64,000 nt of DNA from Pempheris klunzingeri. Its lineage: Eukaryota; Chordata; Actinopteri; Acropomatiformes; Pempheridae. A program made the position numbers and the translations under genes. Where the stretch lies: assembly GCF_042242105.1 (NCBI RefSeq), contig NC_092016.1, forward strand, positions 9,810,501-9,874,500, read 5' to 3'. Within the stretch, counting starts at the first letter, position 1. Every line of letters starts with the position of its first letter. Below the pieces are notes generated by a model, which saw only the letters and a program-made list of their open reading frames with translations, made no database searches and was not told the origin of the DNA. Positions 24,501-35,189 of the stretch are shown one piece after another.

Positions 24501-27500
24501 CAGTGTCCCTAGTCTGTTGTGCAACTGCACAAAGCATTACAAAATCCCTCTATTCTAAGCTTACATGCTGTAGCTTCAAAGGATTTTTCGCTCATTAAGA
24601 GTCAATTAGATATGCGACCAGTGATTATTCAAAGCTAAAAGGAGATGCATAAATGCTATAGTGTCATGCTCGATGACATGCTGAGGACATATTGTTGGCT
24701 TACTCACATAAGCATCAAAGCTTCAAAACATGTCCACGAATAACCAGAAAATACGGAGACACATGGACAAAAGGGAACTGAGAAACTCACCTATTTCAAA
24801 GCTCCCATCTATGATGCCGATCAGATAACTGGGCATCTCAAATCGCCTTTCTAGTTGTGTGATTGTGCTCTTCATGTAGCTGCCAGATAATGCTTTGGCA
24901 AAGTAGGCGAAGGACAAGGCTGCAAGGAACATCTACAGAGATACAGACAGAAAATGTGTCAAAAAAAGTGCGCCTGAAGTGCCTCTCTTCTTTATTTTAA
25001 TTCCAAAGAATACATCAACTTGTATCAATATTATTTTTTATCATATTATAGTACTAGAATTAGTATTAGTGGTAATACATTTCAAACCCTGTAGTTCAAA
25101 CATGACACTATTTTCATTATTTTTTACAACCAAAATTGAGAAGCCACAGTAGAGAGGAAACATGAATAGCAAGAAAGGAATAGACTGAAAATGAAATGTT
25201 AAGATATAGTAACCAAATAATGAAAAAAGCTCATATAGCTGAGCACTTGTTTGCGACATTGTGCGCATATTTCTCTGAGTGAGTGTATGTGTACGTATGA
25301 CGTGAATTTTCAGTGTTGATACACCTTTGTAAAAGGAAAACTTGCATTGTGCTCTTAAAGCTTGGGCCAGAGTGTATTGAGCTCCCTCCTCCTTTTGTTA
25401 AACCACCTGTGGACACTGACAGTCAGTAACAAAGGCAGGATTAGAGGCAAGGCGAGGCAAGGTTGATAGAGAAGCCAATCCTACTAGGACACAGACACAT
25501 CCACTGCTCTTTGAGCTGACAGACCGACTGACATGCAGCATAATTGGAAACAGGTGAGAGGTAACCACAGGGGGATGAAAATAGCCCAAGCTCAGAAGAG
25601 ATGCACACGACTCTAACCAATACATACATGCACACAATAGAATTTATCCCAGTGTAATTTGATAGCAACTATGAATATTATTGTTAGTAACCTATTTTAA
25701 AAATAGATCCCTGCTTGTTGTACAGAATCTCAAAATGTGTTCCAAGATTTTAAAAAAGTTTCAACGATGAATACATACTATACAAAATGGTTAATGATAA
25801 ATGGTATCATTACCTGGAAGGCCACAAGATCAGAGAAGCTGAGTGTTCTGTGTATCTATGTTGTGAACATACTCGCAATATAGACACATATAGGATAATC
25901 TATAAGTAATAAGTAATTCTTTTATTCACACATAGAGGTGACACTGCTGAGGTGTCAAAGTCTCAAAATAGGTTTCAAAGTAGGGTTTGCAAAAGGGTTA
26001 AAAAGCAATGGCTATCTTCACTATCTCAATAAGTGTTAGGTCCATCAAAATGTAATGCATATAGTGTGCAAATGGTAACTAATGCGCATCACAAGTTTCC
26101 AAAGCCCACGCTGACACACTGATTCATCCATCATCAAAACTGTTGCTGAACAATTTCGATGCTGAAGTACCTTTGGTCAGTACTTTTACGTTTACCCGAG
26201 AAACTTTTACATTCTCTCGCAACACTTTTCCATTCAGGTTGCTGTATGTCCAGGTCAGACTGTCGCCATGGCCACCACAACGATGGAGCACACACCCGAG
26301 GGAGAGGGCCAGATGAAGTTTGTCCCTCTTGCTTGCCTTAATGACACTCCTCTGGGATCCAGCTTCTTCAGTAACAAGTCATATTCTCTTTCCTCATACA
26401 TTGTCTACATTCTCTGCATTCAGCTTACATCCACTAGTACCCGTGAACCTGTCCAGAGTACTCCAGCTGGTTGCAAATGACTTCAACCAGGACCGACAAG
26501 TCAGAGTATGCTTTGAGATGAGAGAGATATGTGCTCAGTAGGCTTATTCTCTACAGATGTCTCTCATTTCTATCAAGCATTGATTTAACATCTTCATATT
26601 TGAGGCCAATCTCAAAATAAAATGTTATGAACCTATCCAACAGGTGTGTGCGCTCCGTTGTTGTGGTTGTTTCTGTAATGCCACACTGACTCAGAGGTAC
26701 ATTGACCTAAAAGAAAGAAAATTGCGAGAGAACGCAAAAGTTTCTTGGGAGAATGCAAAAATATTGATCCTCTTTTTTTTTACCCATCTATTCACCCCCC
26801 TCCCTTGTTATCTTAGGGGCTCTGTAGAAATCTTAAATCAGAAGTAAATCCTGAATAACATGAAGAACGGATTTGGGCCAAACTTAGTAGTTGGTTAGAA
26901 AGACTCAAAAACTAGTCTACTAATGGAACTCCAAGTGACGCAGTCATGCAGCAGTGGTCCCATTGACGTTATACACAGCTTGGACAACTCTAGATCATAT
27001 GACCTGCAACCCCATTTGTCTTTGACCTAAAGCTCGTCCAATCAGAACGCAGCTGAGCAAGAAGCTTAGAAACAGAGAGCAGTCTCTGTGTCTCCTGTTC
27101 TTACTGTAGTCTGAACACAATACAAATAAACAGTTATCTTCATTTTCTTTCATTTTCTCTCTTCACTAAGTCTCACTTCCTCTGCAGCAGCGGTCTCCAT
27201 TACTGACAGAAAGGAAGAAATGTTCTCAAATCTGTGAGGTGCTTAGAGGGACCAGTGGAGCTATGGCAACCACATGGGTGGTCTGCAGCTCATTAATACA
27301 TCTCTTGATACAAGCTGAGGCTTGCCTCTAATGTCAAGTGCATAATTACTATTCATACCACAGAATATAAGTGGGTTGTAATGCTTCTACAGGAACTCTG
27401 AGGCACGATGGCTCTCATATGACTGTATTACTAATGTTTATTGGAGATTGAGAATTGGAGACAGGACATATACAATATATGACAAATGCCATGACTCAAA

Positions 27501-29266
27501 GGAACCTTCACCACTTTTTGGAACGCGGAAAGGTGTGAGTATAAAACTTACTTTTACCATAGTTTTCTATCTTTCTTGCCTCATTGTTACTATAGGCATC
27601 ATTCTGCTATGGCTATCTATGCAGTCATCCATCCATTATCTATGCAAACTGTAATTAATGTAACTTACTTTATGTTACATTTTTTAAAAGGACATTTTAA
27701 AAATAGCTTTTATGATGTGTTTTTCCAAAAATATTTTGGAATATACTTGGGAAATACTATGAACTAAGTGTAGCTTATAATCAATTAAGCTACATAGTAG
27801 TCCTTTTGAATTCCACAAATTCTATAGATAATATTTTAATTCTTAAATATGCAAAAAAATATGTTGCTACATACAATGTTTTGCACTGTGGCAAAAATAA
27901 TCTTTGTGATTAAACTGTAATTATTTCTGATAATATTAACTAAATATTATATACATTACGAACGTTTTCACCTTTTAAAAAACTGGATGTCCCGTGTGGT
28001 TCAAGCATTGGAAATAGAACCAGAAAGATTAAAAATCTTTCGACAAGAAATAGTTTGTCACATTGTTACATTTGTATGTTGCATTTGTCTCACAATATTT
28101 GCATGCCAGGTAGAATACATGTTCAGGATGTAAAACAATCTTAATGTGGGCTAAACAAATGTGCAGAATGCTGCTATGAATATCAGCAGCACACGTGTAC
28201 AACAAGGAGACAAAAACCCTTTCTCTAGATAAACAAATGAATGCTGTATCAAAAGCACCTCACTGAGAGGTTCATTGTGGGATTACCACACACAGAAGGA
28301 AAACACGAAAAGGCACCATGACTGGAATTCCTTATTATTGGTACTTGCCGTTGCCCAAGTATTTAACTAAGCAGCTTTTTAACTATAGGCCAATGTGCTT
28401 CTTAATCCAATAAAGAAGTACAGACCCTCCGTTCTGACCTCTTTTTCTGAAGCACAAACTTTGCCAGAGATATTTTTCATAGCAACCCAGTCCAAAGAGC
28501 AGAGAGAGCTGTTGCACTGAACACCTTGCATGGTCATTAACAAAGCCAGAAACATGCTGCTCAAATAGCTCAAACTTTCAGTAGTTGTTCAAACATTCAT
28601 TCAACAAGCTGTGACTAAAAGAAATGTTCCTTATAATTGACCCAGCTGAAGAAATCACTGTACAGCAGAAATCCATGCAGCTGTAGCCTTTAGGTATTCT
28701 GCCCATTCATGAAACTCACAGACAAGAGGGTGCATTCACCAACATATACACTTTGGAAATGTATTTGTGTGTCCCCTCTAGACCAGTCAGATGACTTTGA
28801 AAATAACAGACACGTGGACCCTGTGCTTGCCTTTCAGGCTAAAACACTTAATATATTATCTCAAGACTATTCTCTGTAGACAGTACAATGCTGTCTCCAT
28901 TGGAAACAGCAAACTGTGCTCATGGAGTTTTCCCCTAACCGCCACTGTATTTTTAATACAGACAAAATAACAAAAATAGTAATTGTCAAATTAAAAGTGT
29001 TTCCAGGTTTTTTCCTAAAAAGTTGGTGGTTTTGGCCATGTTCAAAAGATAAACACAAAGGAGTTCATGGGCACATTTTTCATCAAAGTTTTGACTAAAC
29101 TGGTGCACAACAAACTCAAATCAAGGGCTTGTCAGGGTAGAGCTATTTTTTTTCCCATAAAGTGCAGTACCTTCAGGTTGGGGTGGCAGGAGGTCTTCAT
29201 TGCAGAAGAGGTAGGGTTGTTGTCCAGAGTCCAGCTGCCCGTGGCTGTGTTGTCCATTTTCATCAT
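18344..29266 (-). CDS. slco1c1: Solute carrier organic anion transporter, OATP1C1-like, fourteen coding exons, complete
   Basis: Plasma-membrane sodium-independent anion exchanger of the OATP/SLCO family; OATP1C1 carries thyroxine, notably across brain barriers. Fourteen exons from 29266 down to 18344 splice in frame to 2061 nt (686 aa; human OATP1C1 is about 712). TM1 starts at [15 protein letters not shown] (33). Two sequons (N136, N140) lie in the variable loop. The OATP signature [13 protein letters not shown] is at 255-267. The large loop 5 Kazal-type domain (about 465-533) has C465, C469, C471, C480, C491, C495, C510 and C512 around [16 protein letters not shown]. The last helices include [22 protein letters not shown]. 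The start is the ATG at 29266, preceded by an in-frame TAG. Assignment as 1C1 rests on sequence and on pde3a being next door upstream on the same strand, as I recall for human; other SLCO1 members are the alternative. Confidence 0.9.
18904..19021 (-). CDS. slco1c1: slco1c1 coding exon 13
   Basis: Acceptor GCACAACAG, donor GTAATT. It encodes residues 589-628 ([20 protein letters not shown] then [18 protein letters not shown]). This is one of the most conserved SLCO blocks. Confidence 0.92.
19345..19409 (-). CDS. slco1c1: slco1c1 coding exon 12 (65 bp)
   Basis: Acceptor TTGTTATAG, donor GTGAGA. It encodes residues 567-589, [20 protein letters not shown], matching the family at this point and confirming the exon 11 donor. 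Confidence 0.9.
19711..19895 (-). CDS. slco1c1: slco1c1 coding exon 11
   Basis: Acceptor CTTTGTTAG, donor GTCCGT (phase 2). It encodes residues 506-567: the end of the Kazal-type loop ([15 protein letters not shown]) and helix 10 with [13 protein letters not shown]. The open frame runs on past the donor but leaves the family alignment there. Confidence 0.9.
20080..20245 (-). CDS. slco1c1: slco1c1 coding exon 10, Kazal-type domain
   Basis: Acceptor CGCATGCAG, donor GTCAGA. It encodes residues 450-505 with six cysteines and the hallmark [16 protein letters not shown] of extracellular loop 5. Confidence 0.93.
20468..20663 (-). CDS. slco1c1: slco1c1 coding exon 9
   Basis: Acceptor TTGGCTAG, donor GTATGT. 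It encodes residues 385-450: [33 protein letters not shown] and [18 protein letters not shown]. Confidence 0.93.
21310..21474 (-). CDS. slco1c1: slco1c1 coding exon 8
   Basis: Acceptor CCCCACGCAG, donor GTAAGC. It encodes residues 330-385: [19 protein letters not shown] and [20 protein letters not shown]. Confidence 0.93.
21863..22111 (-). CDS. slco1c1: slco1c1 coding exon 7, OATP signature
   Basis: Acceptor ACTTCACAG, donor GTACGA. It encodes residues 247-330, with the family signature [13 protein letters not shown] at 255-267, then [10 protein letters not shown] and the long intracellular loop. Confidence 0.94.
22568..22666 (-). CDS. slco1c1: slco1c1 coding exon 6
   Basis: Acceptor TATTCTAG, donor GTGAGT. 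It encodes residues 214-247: [20 protein letters not shown] then [11 protein letters not shown]. Confidence 0.92.
23280..23426 (-). CDS. slco1c1: slco1c1 coding exon 5
   Basis: Acceptor GAACCGTAG, donor GTAATG. It encodes residues 165-214: [20 protein letters not shown], then [19 protein letters not shown]. Confidence 0.93.
23620..23741 (-). CDS. slco1c1: slco1c1 coding exon 4, variable extracellular loop
   Basis: Acceptor TTGTACGCAG, donor GTAAGA. It encodes residues 124-165, a Ser/Thr-rich loop with sequons NST (136) and NLS (140) and SPCPASSPE. This region is weakly conserved in the family; the exon is supported by splice sites and phase (2 to 1). Confidence 0.82.
23976..24108 (-). CDS. 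slco1c1: slco1c1 coding exon 3
   Basis: Acceptor ACCCTGTAG, donor GTAGGA. It encodes residues 80-124: [19 protein letters not shown] and [18 protein letters not shown]. Confidence 0.92.
24791..24932 (-). CDS. slco1c1: slco1c1 coding exon 2
   Basis: Acceptor TATCTCTGTAG, donor GTGAGT. It encodes residues 33-80: [20 protein letters not shown], then [18 protein letters not shown] and DGSFEIG. The exon happens to begin with ATG, but the real start lies upstream. Confidence 0.92.
26178..26767. mobile_element. Candidate non-autonomous DNA element with about 50-bp inverted ends
   Basis: The left end (26178-26236) reversed and complemented aligns with the right end (about 26706-26767) around the shared core TTGCGAGAGAA, followed by AAAAGTTTCT and GGG; about 39 of 48 core bases agree and most differences are transitions. 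The interior is about 470 bp with no transposase I recognise; a plus frame starts at 26268 in a good ATG context but matches nothing known. The element sits in the long first intron of slco1c1. Superfamily and target duplication are not determined. Confidence 0.5.
29171..29266 (-). CDS. slco1c1: slco1c1 coding exon 1 (start codon)
   Basis: The ATG at 29266 (context GCTGCCATG) opens a 32-residue piece ending CHPNLK at a phase-0 donor (GTACTG), which joins to MFLAALS as in other SLCO1 genes. An in-frame TAG lies twelve bases upstream of the ATG. A competing frame over the same bases is longer but gives phase 1, which does not fit the next exon. The exon probably begins at 29345 after the acceptor CTTCCATCAG; 29267-29345 is then 5' UTR. 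Confidence 0.8.
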
Positions 29267-29345
29267 GGCAGCCGTCTACCGTACCTTCCCTGAGCTGCAG
29301 CTTCTCTTGAGATAATTTGCTGTGGCTGTCCTCACTCACACCTGA

Positions 29346-31552
29346 TGGAAGGAATTCACGTTTAGAAAGCGGTCAAGCTCATTTTGGTCAACAAAGATTA
29401 CTGTACTCATCCAAGACAGCAGACCATTACTGGCCCATATATACGGGTTAACATGTTCCTTGGACTAAAATAAGGGTTAAACTACATAGAAGCAATGCAG
29501 TTATCTTGAGAAGTGGAGCTGTTTACTATGCTGGCCAGAAACTGTGCAGTCATTACACACGGCATCTATGAACCTCATGAAGTTGCTGGAGTTGAGCAGC
29601 ATCAAAACCCAGGTGATTCTTGACTGTGCTAGAAACTAGTTTAATATCTATGTTGAGCATGTAAATAAAGACAATTTTGAAGCTTTTAGAAGTCACATTT
29701 TCCTTCAACGTCAGTCTGTGCGACAACTTTTCTTAAATTTGACATATGCACTGATAGTGCAAATATACTAATCAACCAACTGGCAAATTCAGTAGGTATA
29801 AATTTTCATTGTATTTTCGCTGTGGGTTTTAGCTTTGTTTACTGTAAGTAGGACAATCAAAATTCCTTGAATTACTGCAAGTATGTAACTATGAATTATC
29901 CCTGTAACCCTGTAACCTAAGTATGAATTATCCCTGTAACCCTGTAACCCTGGTAATGAGCAGGTTAAGAAATGAATGAATGAATGCATGTCACAACACA
30001 AATCTCACCATTCTCAGCTGATATTTTCACAACAGCATGCATGTATCATTTAATGCAAGGCCAAGCAGAAGAACAAAGCATTACATGTTTCTTAAACATC
30101 GGTGACATGATTGTAGATGACAATTCCATCATGTGGAAAATGCGCGATGTTCATAGAAGAGGTTAAGTGTATGTCATGACATATAATTTATGACTCCTGC
30201 CTGTGTTCACAGCAAATTTGACATATAGGTCAGCTATGCCTAGATCAGCAGCACACAGCACACTGAAGAACCTATTGGGAAATATAAACAAGCCTTAAGC
30301 AGACGTAACGAGCCAATGGGTAGCTCAGTAAATACAGCAAATGGATTATGTCATACTAAAAAAAAGATTAAAGTTGATCTTGTAGAATTCAAGCGACAAA
30401 ATGATATAAAAGACGCAGTAAAGTCAGACAAAAGAAGAAAACAGGGCAATATTTTCTGGATAACCAAATGGATTGCTGTGAAAACATGCATGCAAAATTG
30501 ATTTACTAATTTACTGTGATTCTTAAAACTTTCAGAGTGAGAAAATGTAAAGCAGTTTGAAGATGCTCTTTGAAGATCAGAGCTCACATAAAGATAGATA
30601 TAGATATAAGATAGTGAATATTCCTATAGCTGCACTGTTCTGGGAGTACAAGAAATACTGGTTTAAATGCACATGCAGTACTTTTTACATCTGTCATCAC
30701 CAGCAACAACCTGTAGAGGTTACCAGGACCTTTGTCTTCGCTTCAGGTTTTGAGAAGAAAACAAATAGAGGCATCAAATCAAGCATGATATTTGCATGAA
30801 GTGTGCAGGTAGAATGATGATATGAGGACAGAGAGATATCGAATCAGAGAGAACACAGTAAAGATTGTGACACCGTTTCAAAGCCAGACTGTTTAGTGAC
30901 ATGACGATTCCCCATGGATCCCTCCTCAGTGCATCAAACCACTTGCATAGCTTTGAATCTGCACGAAACTACTGCCTTGTGGTAGTATACTTCTGTCAAC
31001 TAGTTATGTTGCAGTTTACATCCACGTCTTTCCAGACTAACATAAAGTGTGTAGTGAAGACGTTGAAGGAATTGAATAAAAGGTATAGTGCATTTTATGG
31101 CAAAATGAAAGTTATCACTATATTGACGCATATGATTAGAGCGAAAACTTACATTATAGACTCAATTCAGTTCATTGAGCAAAATAAAACAGTTGACTTC
31201 CTTGTATGCGTTCACAAGCTTGGCCAATAAAGGTGATTCTGACAGAGCACAGAGTTGTACGTGTGACAGGAGACAATTCTTCAAATATGGACGCTCCAGA
31301 AAAGAAGCTACAAATTCTAAAATGTGGATGCTTCACACACACCTTCAACCCAACAGCACAGAATATCTATACAATCACCACAGTTTCAAGATGGGCACCT
31401 AAGATTAGTGTCACCCAATTCAGCAGTGAGAAATATTGTCACAATCTCCTCTCCTTTACAGTTATGATGTTAAATAACAGCCAGAAAAGTGTTTTTCATT
31501 TTGACAATATTAGCACATGTGGTCTTGAGTAATGGCCAATAACGTGCTATAG
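29346..31552. other. Upstream part of slco1c1 transcription unit or spacer, no coding exon
   Basis: If the promoter is the CpG-rich block near 33.3 kb, this is the intron between a noncoding first exon and the exon holding the start codon. It holds a short tandem duplication near 29890 and several unassigned frames of 60-110 codons on the plus strand (for example 30901-31230) that overlap each other and match nothing I know. Confidence 0.45.
29890..29949. repeat. Imperfect tandem duplication, 32-bp period
   Basis: The 28-base word beginning TATGAATTATCCCTGTAACC occurs at 29890 and again at 29922, and contains a smaller CCCTGTAAC doublet. Confidence 0.85.
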
Positions 31553-31742
31553 AAGGCCACAGTGACCTTGACCTTTGACCTTTCACCACCAAATTCTAAT
31601 CAATTCATTCTTGAGTCTAAGTGCCAAATTTGAAGAAATTCCTTCAAGGCGTTCTTGAGATATCGCAGTCACAAGAATGGGACGAACAGATGGACAGACA
31701 ACTCTAAACATTATGCCTTCAACCTTGGCCGTCGCAGGCGTT
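31553..31742 (+). repeat. Teleost interspersed repeat (GACCTTGACCTTTGACC family)
   Basis: The run from GTGACCTTGACCTTTGACCT through GCCAAATTTGAAGAAATTCC and GCGTTCTTGAGATATCGC to GGACGAACAGATGGACAGAC is a word order I know as a very common noncoding repeat in fish genomes. The copy looks moderately diverged. Confidence 0.65.
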
Positions 31743-33239
31743 TAGTCAGCTGATGACATGAGGGCTTTCATGCTCAACTAACCTTAATAGACATTCAGTA
31801 GAACAGTATTTTTGGTGCAGTAAGACTGTGATCAATAATTACCTCTATGTTTCTCTTATATGCGTGAAAGAAGCTCTTAGTTTCAATAAACATCCCTAAC
31901 AATAAGGGATGCACATAGAAACACAGAGTCATTCCTCCCATCTTATCAAAGAATGATAAGATGACACTGACTTTACTTTTCGAAGCCGTCTTCTAAACAT
32001 GCAAAGACCGTGAGCCACACGGCCTAATTCACATAAGACAGTCAATCGGTTTGATTGGAAGCTTGTGTCTGACTGAGGGTTTTTTTTTTTTTTTCTTAAT
32101 GGGCTACATTCCCCATGCACAATCGTACCACCTTCTCTCCAGAGTCGCTATGGGATTCAGACAAGACTACTGGCCATTCGTACAGGAGGGAGGGGGAGTT
32201 TCCTGAAGGTACATGAAGTACTTCATACTATTTCTAATAGAAATATACAGTTTTACAGTTATACAGTGAGTCCAAATCCCACTAACCTGACCGTGGTGTT
32301 CAAGCTGAATAAAATGCACACTTACCATACTAAATATTACTGAGCAGCCATGCTGTAGTTTAATCTAAAACTCCCTGTTTCACAAAAGGATGATAAACAC
32401 AGTGCCCTATATTTTTGAGAAATAGCCTGGTGTAATTATTAAAAATGGTTTGGTCCTTTAAAGGCAGTGACAGTAATCTACAAGTGCTCGGCTGCAAAGA
32501 GGTGAATAAACACAAATCAACATCAATTAGGTGGGTAAACTTTTAAAAAATCCCCACTGATAAAGAGTGTTCTCTTCTGTTGAATTATTGGTGACACCAA
32601 ATGCACTCAGGTTAATTAAATCAATGCATACTGAGCAACCAGGTAAGCTTTGGCTGGATTCTGCAAATCCCCTGCTGTGTCTAAGGACAGCTGTGAGCTC
32701 TTTACCGGGGAACTGTGTGTTTAATGCAGAGTTGATGCTTCACTAGACAGGTCTCCAATCAGAACATCGGCAAAAGAAAAAGCCAATTTCCATTTTTTTC
32801 CCGAATGCTTGTGCACTCATAATAAAACGCTATACATGATTTTGATGTCATATATAAACAAACATATACAATATGTATACAATATCAACAGTAAGAACTT
32901 CTCTGTGATATTTGGAGGGGTCTGCGTCTCCACTCAGTTTTATGACAGAAATTGAAAATGCGCATAAAAAAGGCGGATGCATAAGGAACCTATTGACACT
33001 GGGATATTTCCAGCCTGTCGCTTGTGAAATCTGAAATCATGTCGCTGCAACTTCACAAAATCGTAGCCTTAACCCCCCCCCTCCAAAATGTTAAGAAAAC
33101 AATATCCACATGATTATATCTTCATTAGAAAACAAACAAACAAAAAAACCCCAGATAATTACCCAACTGGGAGCTTCAAGCCTTTCTCTTCTCGACGTCT
33201 CTAACTTCTCATTTCAAAAATAGAAATTCGGGCAAGAAA

Positions 33240-33440
33240 AGCTGCAGCCACACAGATGGAACTCTTCCGATCGAGTCACCTTCTCATACTGGAAATGCTG
33301 CTCGGCGGCGGAGAGCGGCGCGTCTGTCTGGAGACGGCAGGGAGGATACTGAGCACCGTGTGCGCTCACAGCGGAGCACACGTGATGCGCCGAGGAGAGC
33401 TGTGAAAACTACTCGCTTCACCACAACCCATTCATTGAGC
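33240..33440 (-). promoter_or_regulatory. slco1c1: CpG-rich block, candidate promoter and first noncoding exon of slco1c1
   Basis: This is the only clearly CpG-dense stretch between slco1c1 and pde3a (GGCGGCGGAGAGCGGCGCG and nearby) in otherwise AT-rich DNA. On the minus strand it contains a donor-like AGAAG-GTGACT at about 33280. It lies about 4 kb upstream of the exon carrying the slco1c1 start. No TATA box is evident. Assignment is inferred from composition and position. Confidence 0.35.
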
Positions 33441-34521
33441 CCAAAATGAGCTGTGCTGCTGAAAACATCTGCAGTGTGTACGCAAACCCAAAACATGAAG
33501 CCACGATTCAGAAATCTGCAAAGAAAAAACGAACCCTCACCTGCAGCATGTCGTGGCATTAATTCACCTTAGATCTCTGCATCATTTTGCTCAAACAGCA
33601 TGCATGGATAACTCAATGCCCTCTGCCTCCTACAGTGCGCACTGTCCTCAAAGATGGCTTAGATAATAAGAAATATCATGCAGATTGCTCTCACATGTGA
33701 ACTGAGAAAAACAATCCTGATAGACAAGATGAGGAGCACTTGACGTTTATGTCTTAACTGCCAACTTTGTTACAGTTAAATGAAGTGCATAGGGGCTTTT
33801 AAGCTATTCACTCACTATGAAATTGAATTGTTAAGTCCATTTAAATGTCTGGCATCATGAACCATAAGCGAGCCAATTATTCTAGATAATGCAAATGCTG
33901 TTATAATGCAGCAGCTTTTCATGGAACATTGCGCTCTGTCTCAAGTAAAGTGAGACCCATGTGAAATCTTAATAAGTGAAAAAGACTAAGATAGGATGAA
34001 TGGGTCTGCCACAAATTCGTGGCCACCGTTATTTGCTTTTTTAACAAGTCACAAAACTTGGTGGAAGGCAGTGGAATTTGGTATGTGTCAGCGTCCTTAA
34101 CCAGTAAGTCCAAAGACTGACTGAACCAACGTCGTGTGACTGTTGTCAGCTTCAATAACATTAGTCATAAAAGCACCACAATAGTCTCATGAATAGTGGA
34201 GATTTAATAAGGTATCACAATAGAGTTCAGTTTTTCATCCGCAAACTATTTAGACTGTACACTGAACTTGTCTTGACCCAAGAAAATAATGAGGGAGTAA
34301 ATTACATTCTAAAATTAAATGTGAATTGTACTTTAGACTGTTGGTGCTGGTGATGGATTGTTATATTAGTCTCACATGCTCCTAAACAAGAGTGTACCAA
34401 TGCACCTTCAATGCTTGGCCACATGATAGAAATCCATCATTAAATAAGGTCATAGTTCACAAAAGGTGGTCAAACCCCATTTCTTCAGGTTCTGTGCTGC
34501 CATGCAGACATGTGATCTACA

Positions 34522-35189
34522 TACACTACTCACAAAAAGTTAGGGATATTCGGCTTTCAGGTGAAATTTCAGGATGAACCTAAAATGCATTCTAAACTTT
34601 CCAGGTGAACTTAATGTGACCTTCTCTAAACTTTTGAATGCACATGTCCAACTGTTCAGTACTTTTTGCACAAGTTGCTGTTCTCTAACAAGAAGCTTAA
34701 CAGCAAAATTCACAACAGGTTTGATCCATGGATCGGCCAATACATTTCCTGCTTCAGTTAGAATTGGTATTTAAACAGTCCTCCTCATCATCTGTTCACA
34801 TTCTGACATCATGAGACCAAGACGACACCTAACTATTGATCAGCAGCACCTCGCCATTGTGAGGCTTCAAACAGGAAGTCCTCTGATGTCATCAGGAGGT
34901 TGTAACAGTGATACAGAGTGACTGGAAGAGCCACAGAAAGGAGAGGAGTGGACGTCCTTTGGCCACATCCCAATTTATTGAGACACTGAAATTTTTTTGT
35001 TGTGGTATACCCTCCACTGTTGTTAGATTTTCTTTCAATAAATTGTTTAAGATGAATAAAATAACCATTGCATGCTTCTACTTAAATGCCCTACTTTCAT
35101 GATATAATATCACTGTAGCATTCACTTTTTACATTTTCCATATATTTCACCTGAAAGTCGAATATCCCTAACTTTTTGTGAGTAGTGTA
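34522..35189. mobile_element. Tc1/mariner-like element, internally deleted, 668 bp
   Basis: Both ends carry the same inverted word: TACACTACTCACAAAAAGTT on the left, and on the right its reverse complement AACTTTTTGTGAGTAGTGTA. The match continues through AGGGATATTCG(G/A)CTTTC and AGGTGAAAT, roughly 40-45 bp with one or two differences. The ends begin and finish with TA, the target of this superfamily. Inside, ATG at 34811 begins MRPRRHLTIDQQ followed by LAIVRLQTG, the DNA-binding N-terminal part of a Tc1-like transposase, and later fragments (SDWKSHRKERSGRP) are out of frame. The catalytic DDE part is missing, so it cannot move by itself. Confidence 0.82.

Noticed and set aside
25812..25862. 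Possible small slco1c1 exon reading FSDLVAFQ before a GTAATG donor
   Set aside because: The phase would fit exon 2, but the text does not match SLCO N-termini, the frame closes with a stop just upstream, and the exon at 29171 gives the family-like CHPNLK join.
26268..26480. ATG frame [15 protein letters not shown] with strong start context
   Set aside because: It lies inside the inverted-repeat element, loses any coding look after about 30 codons and matches nothing known.
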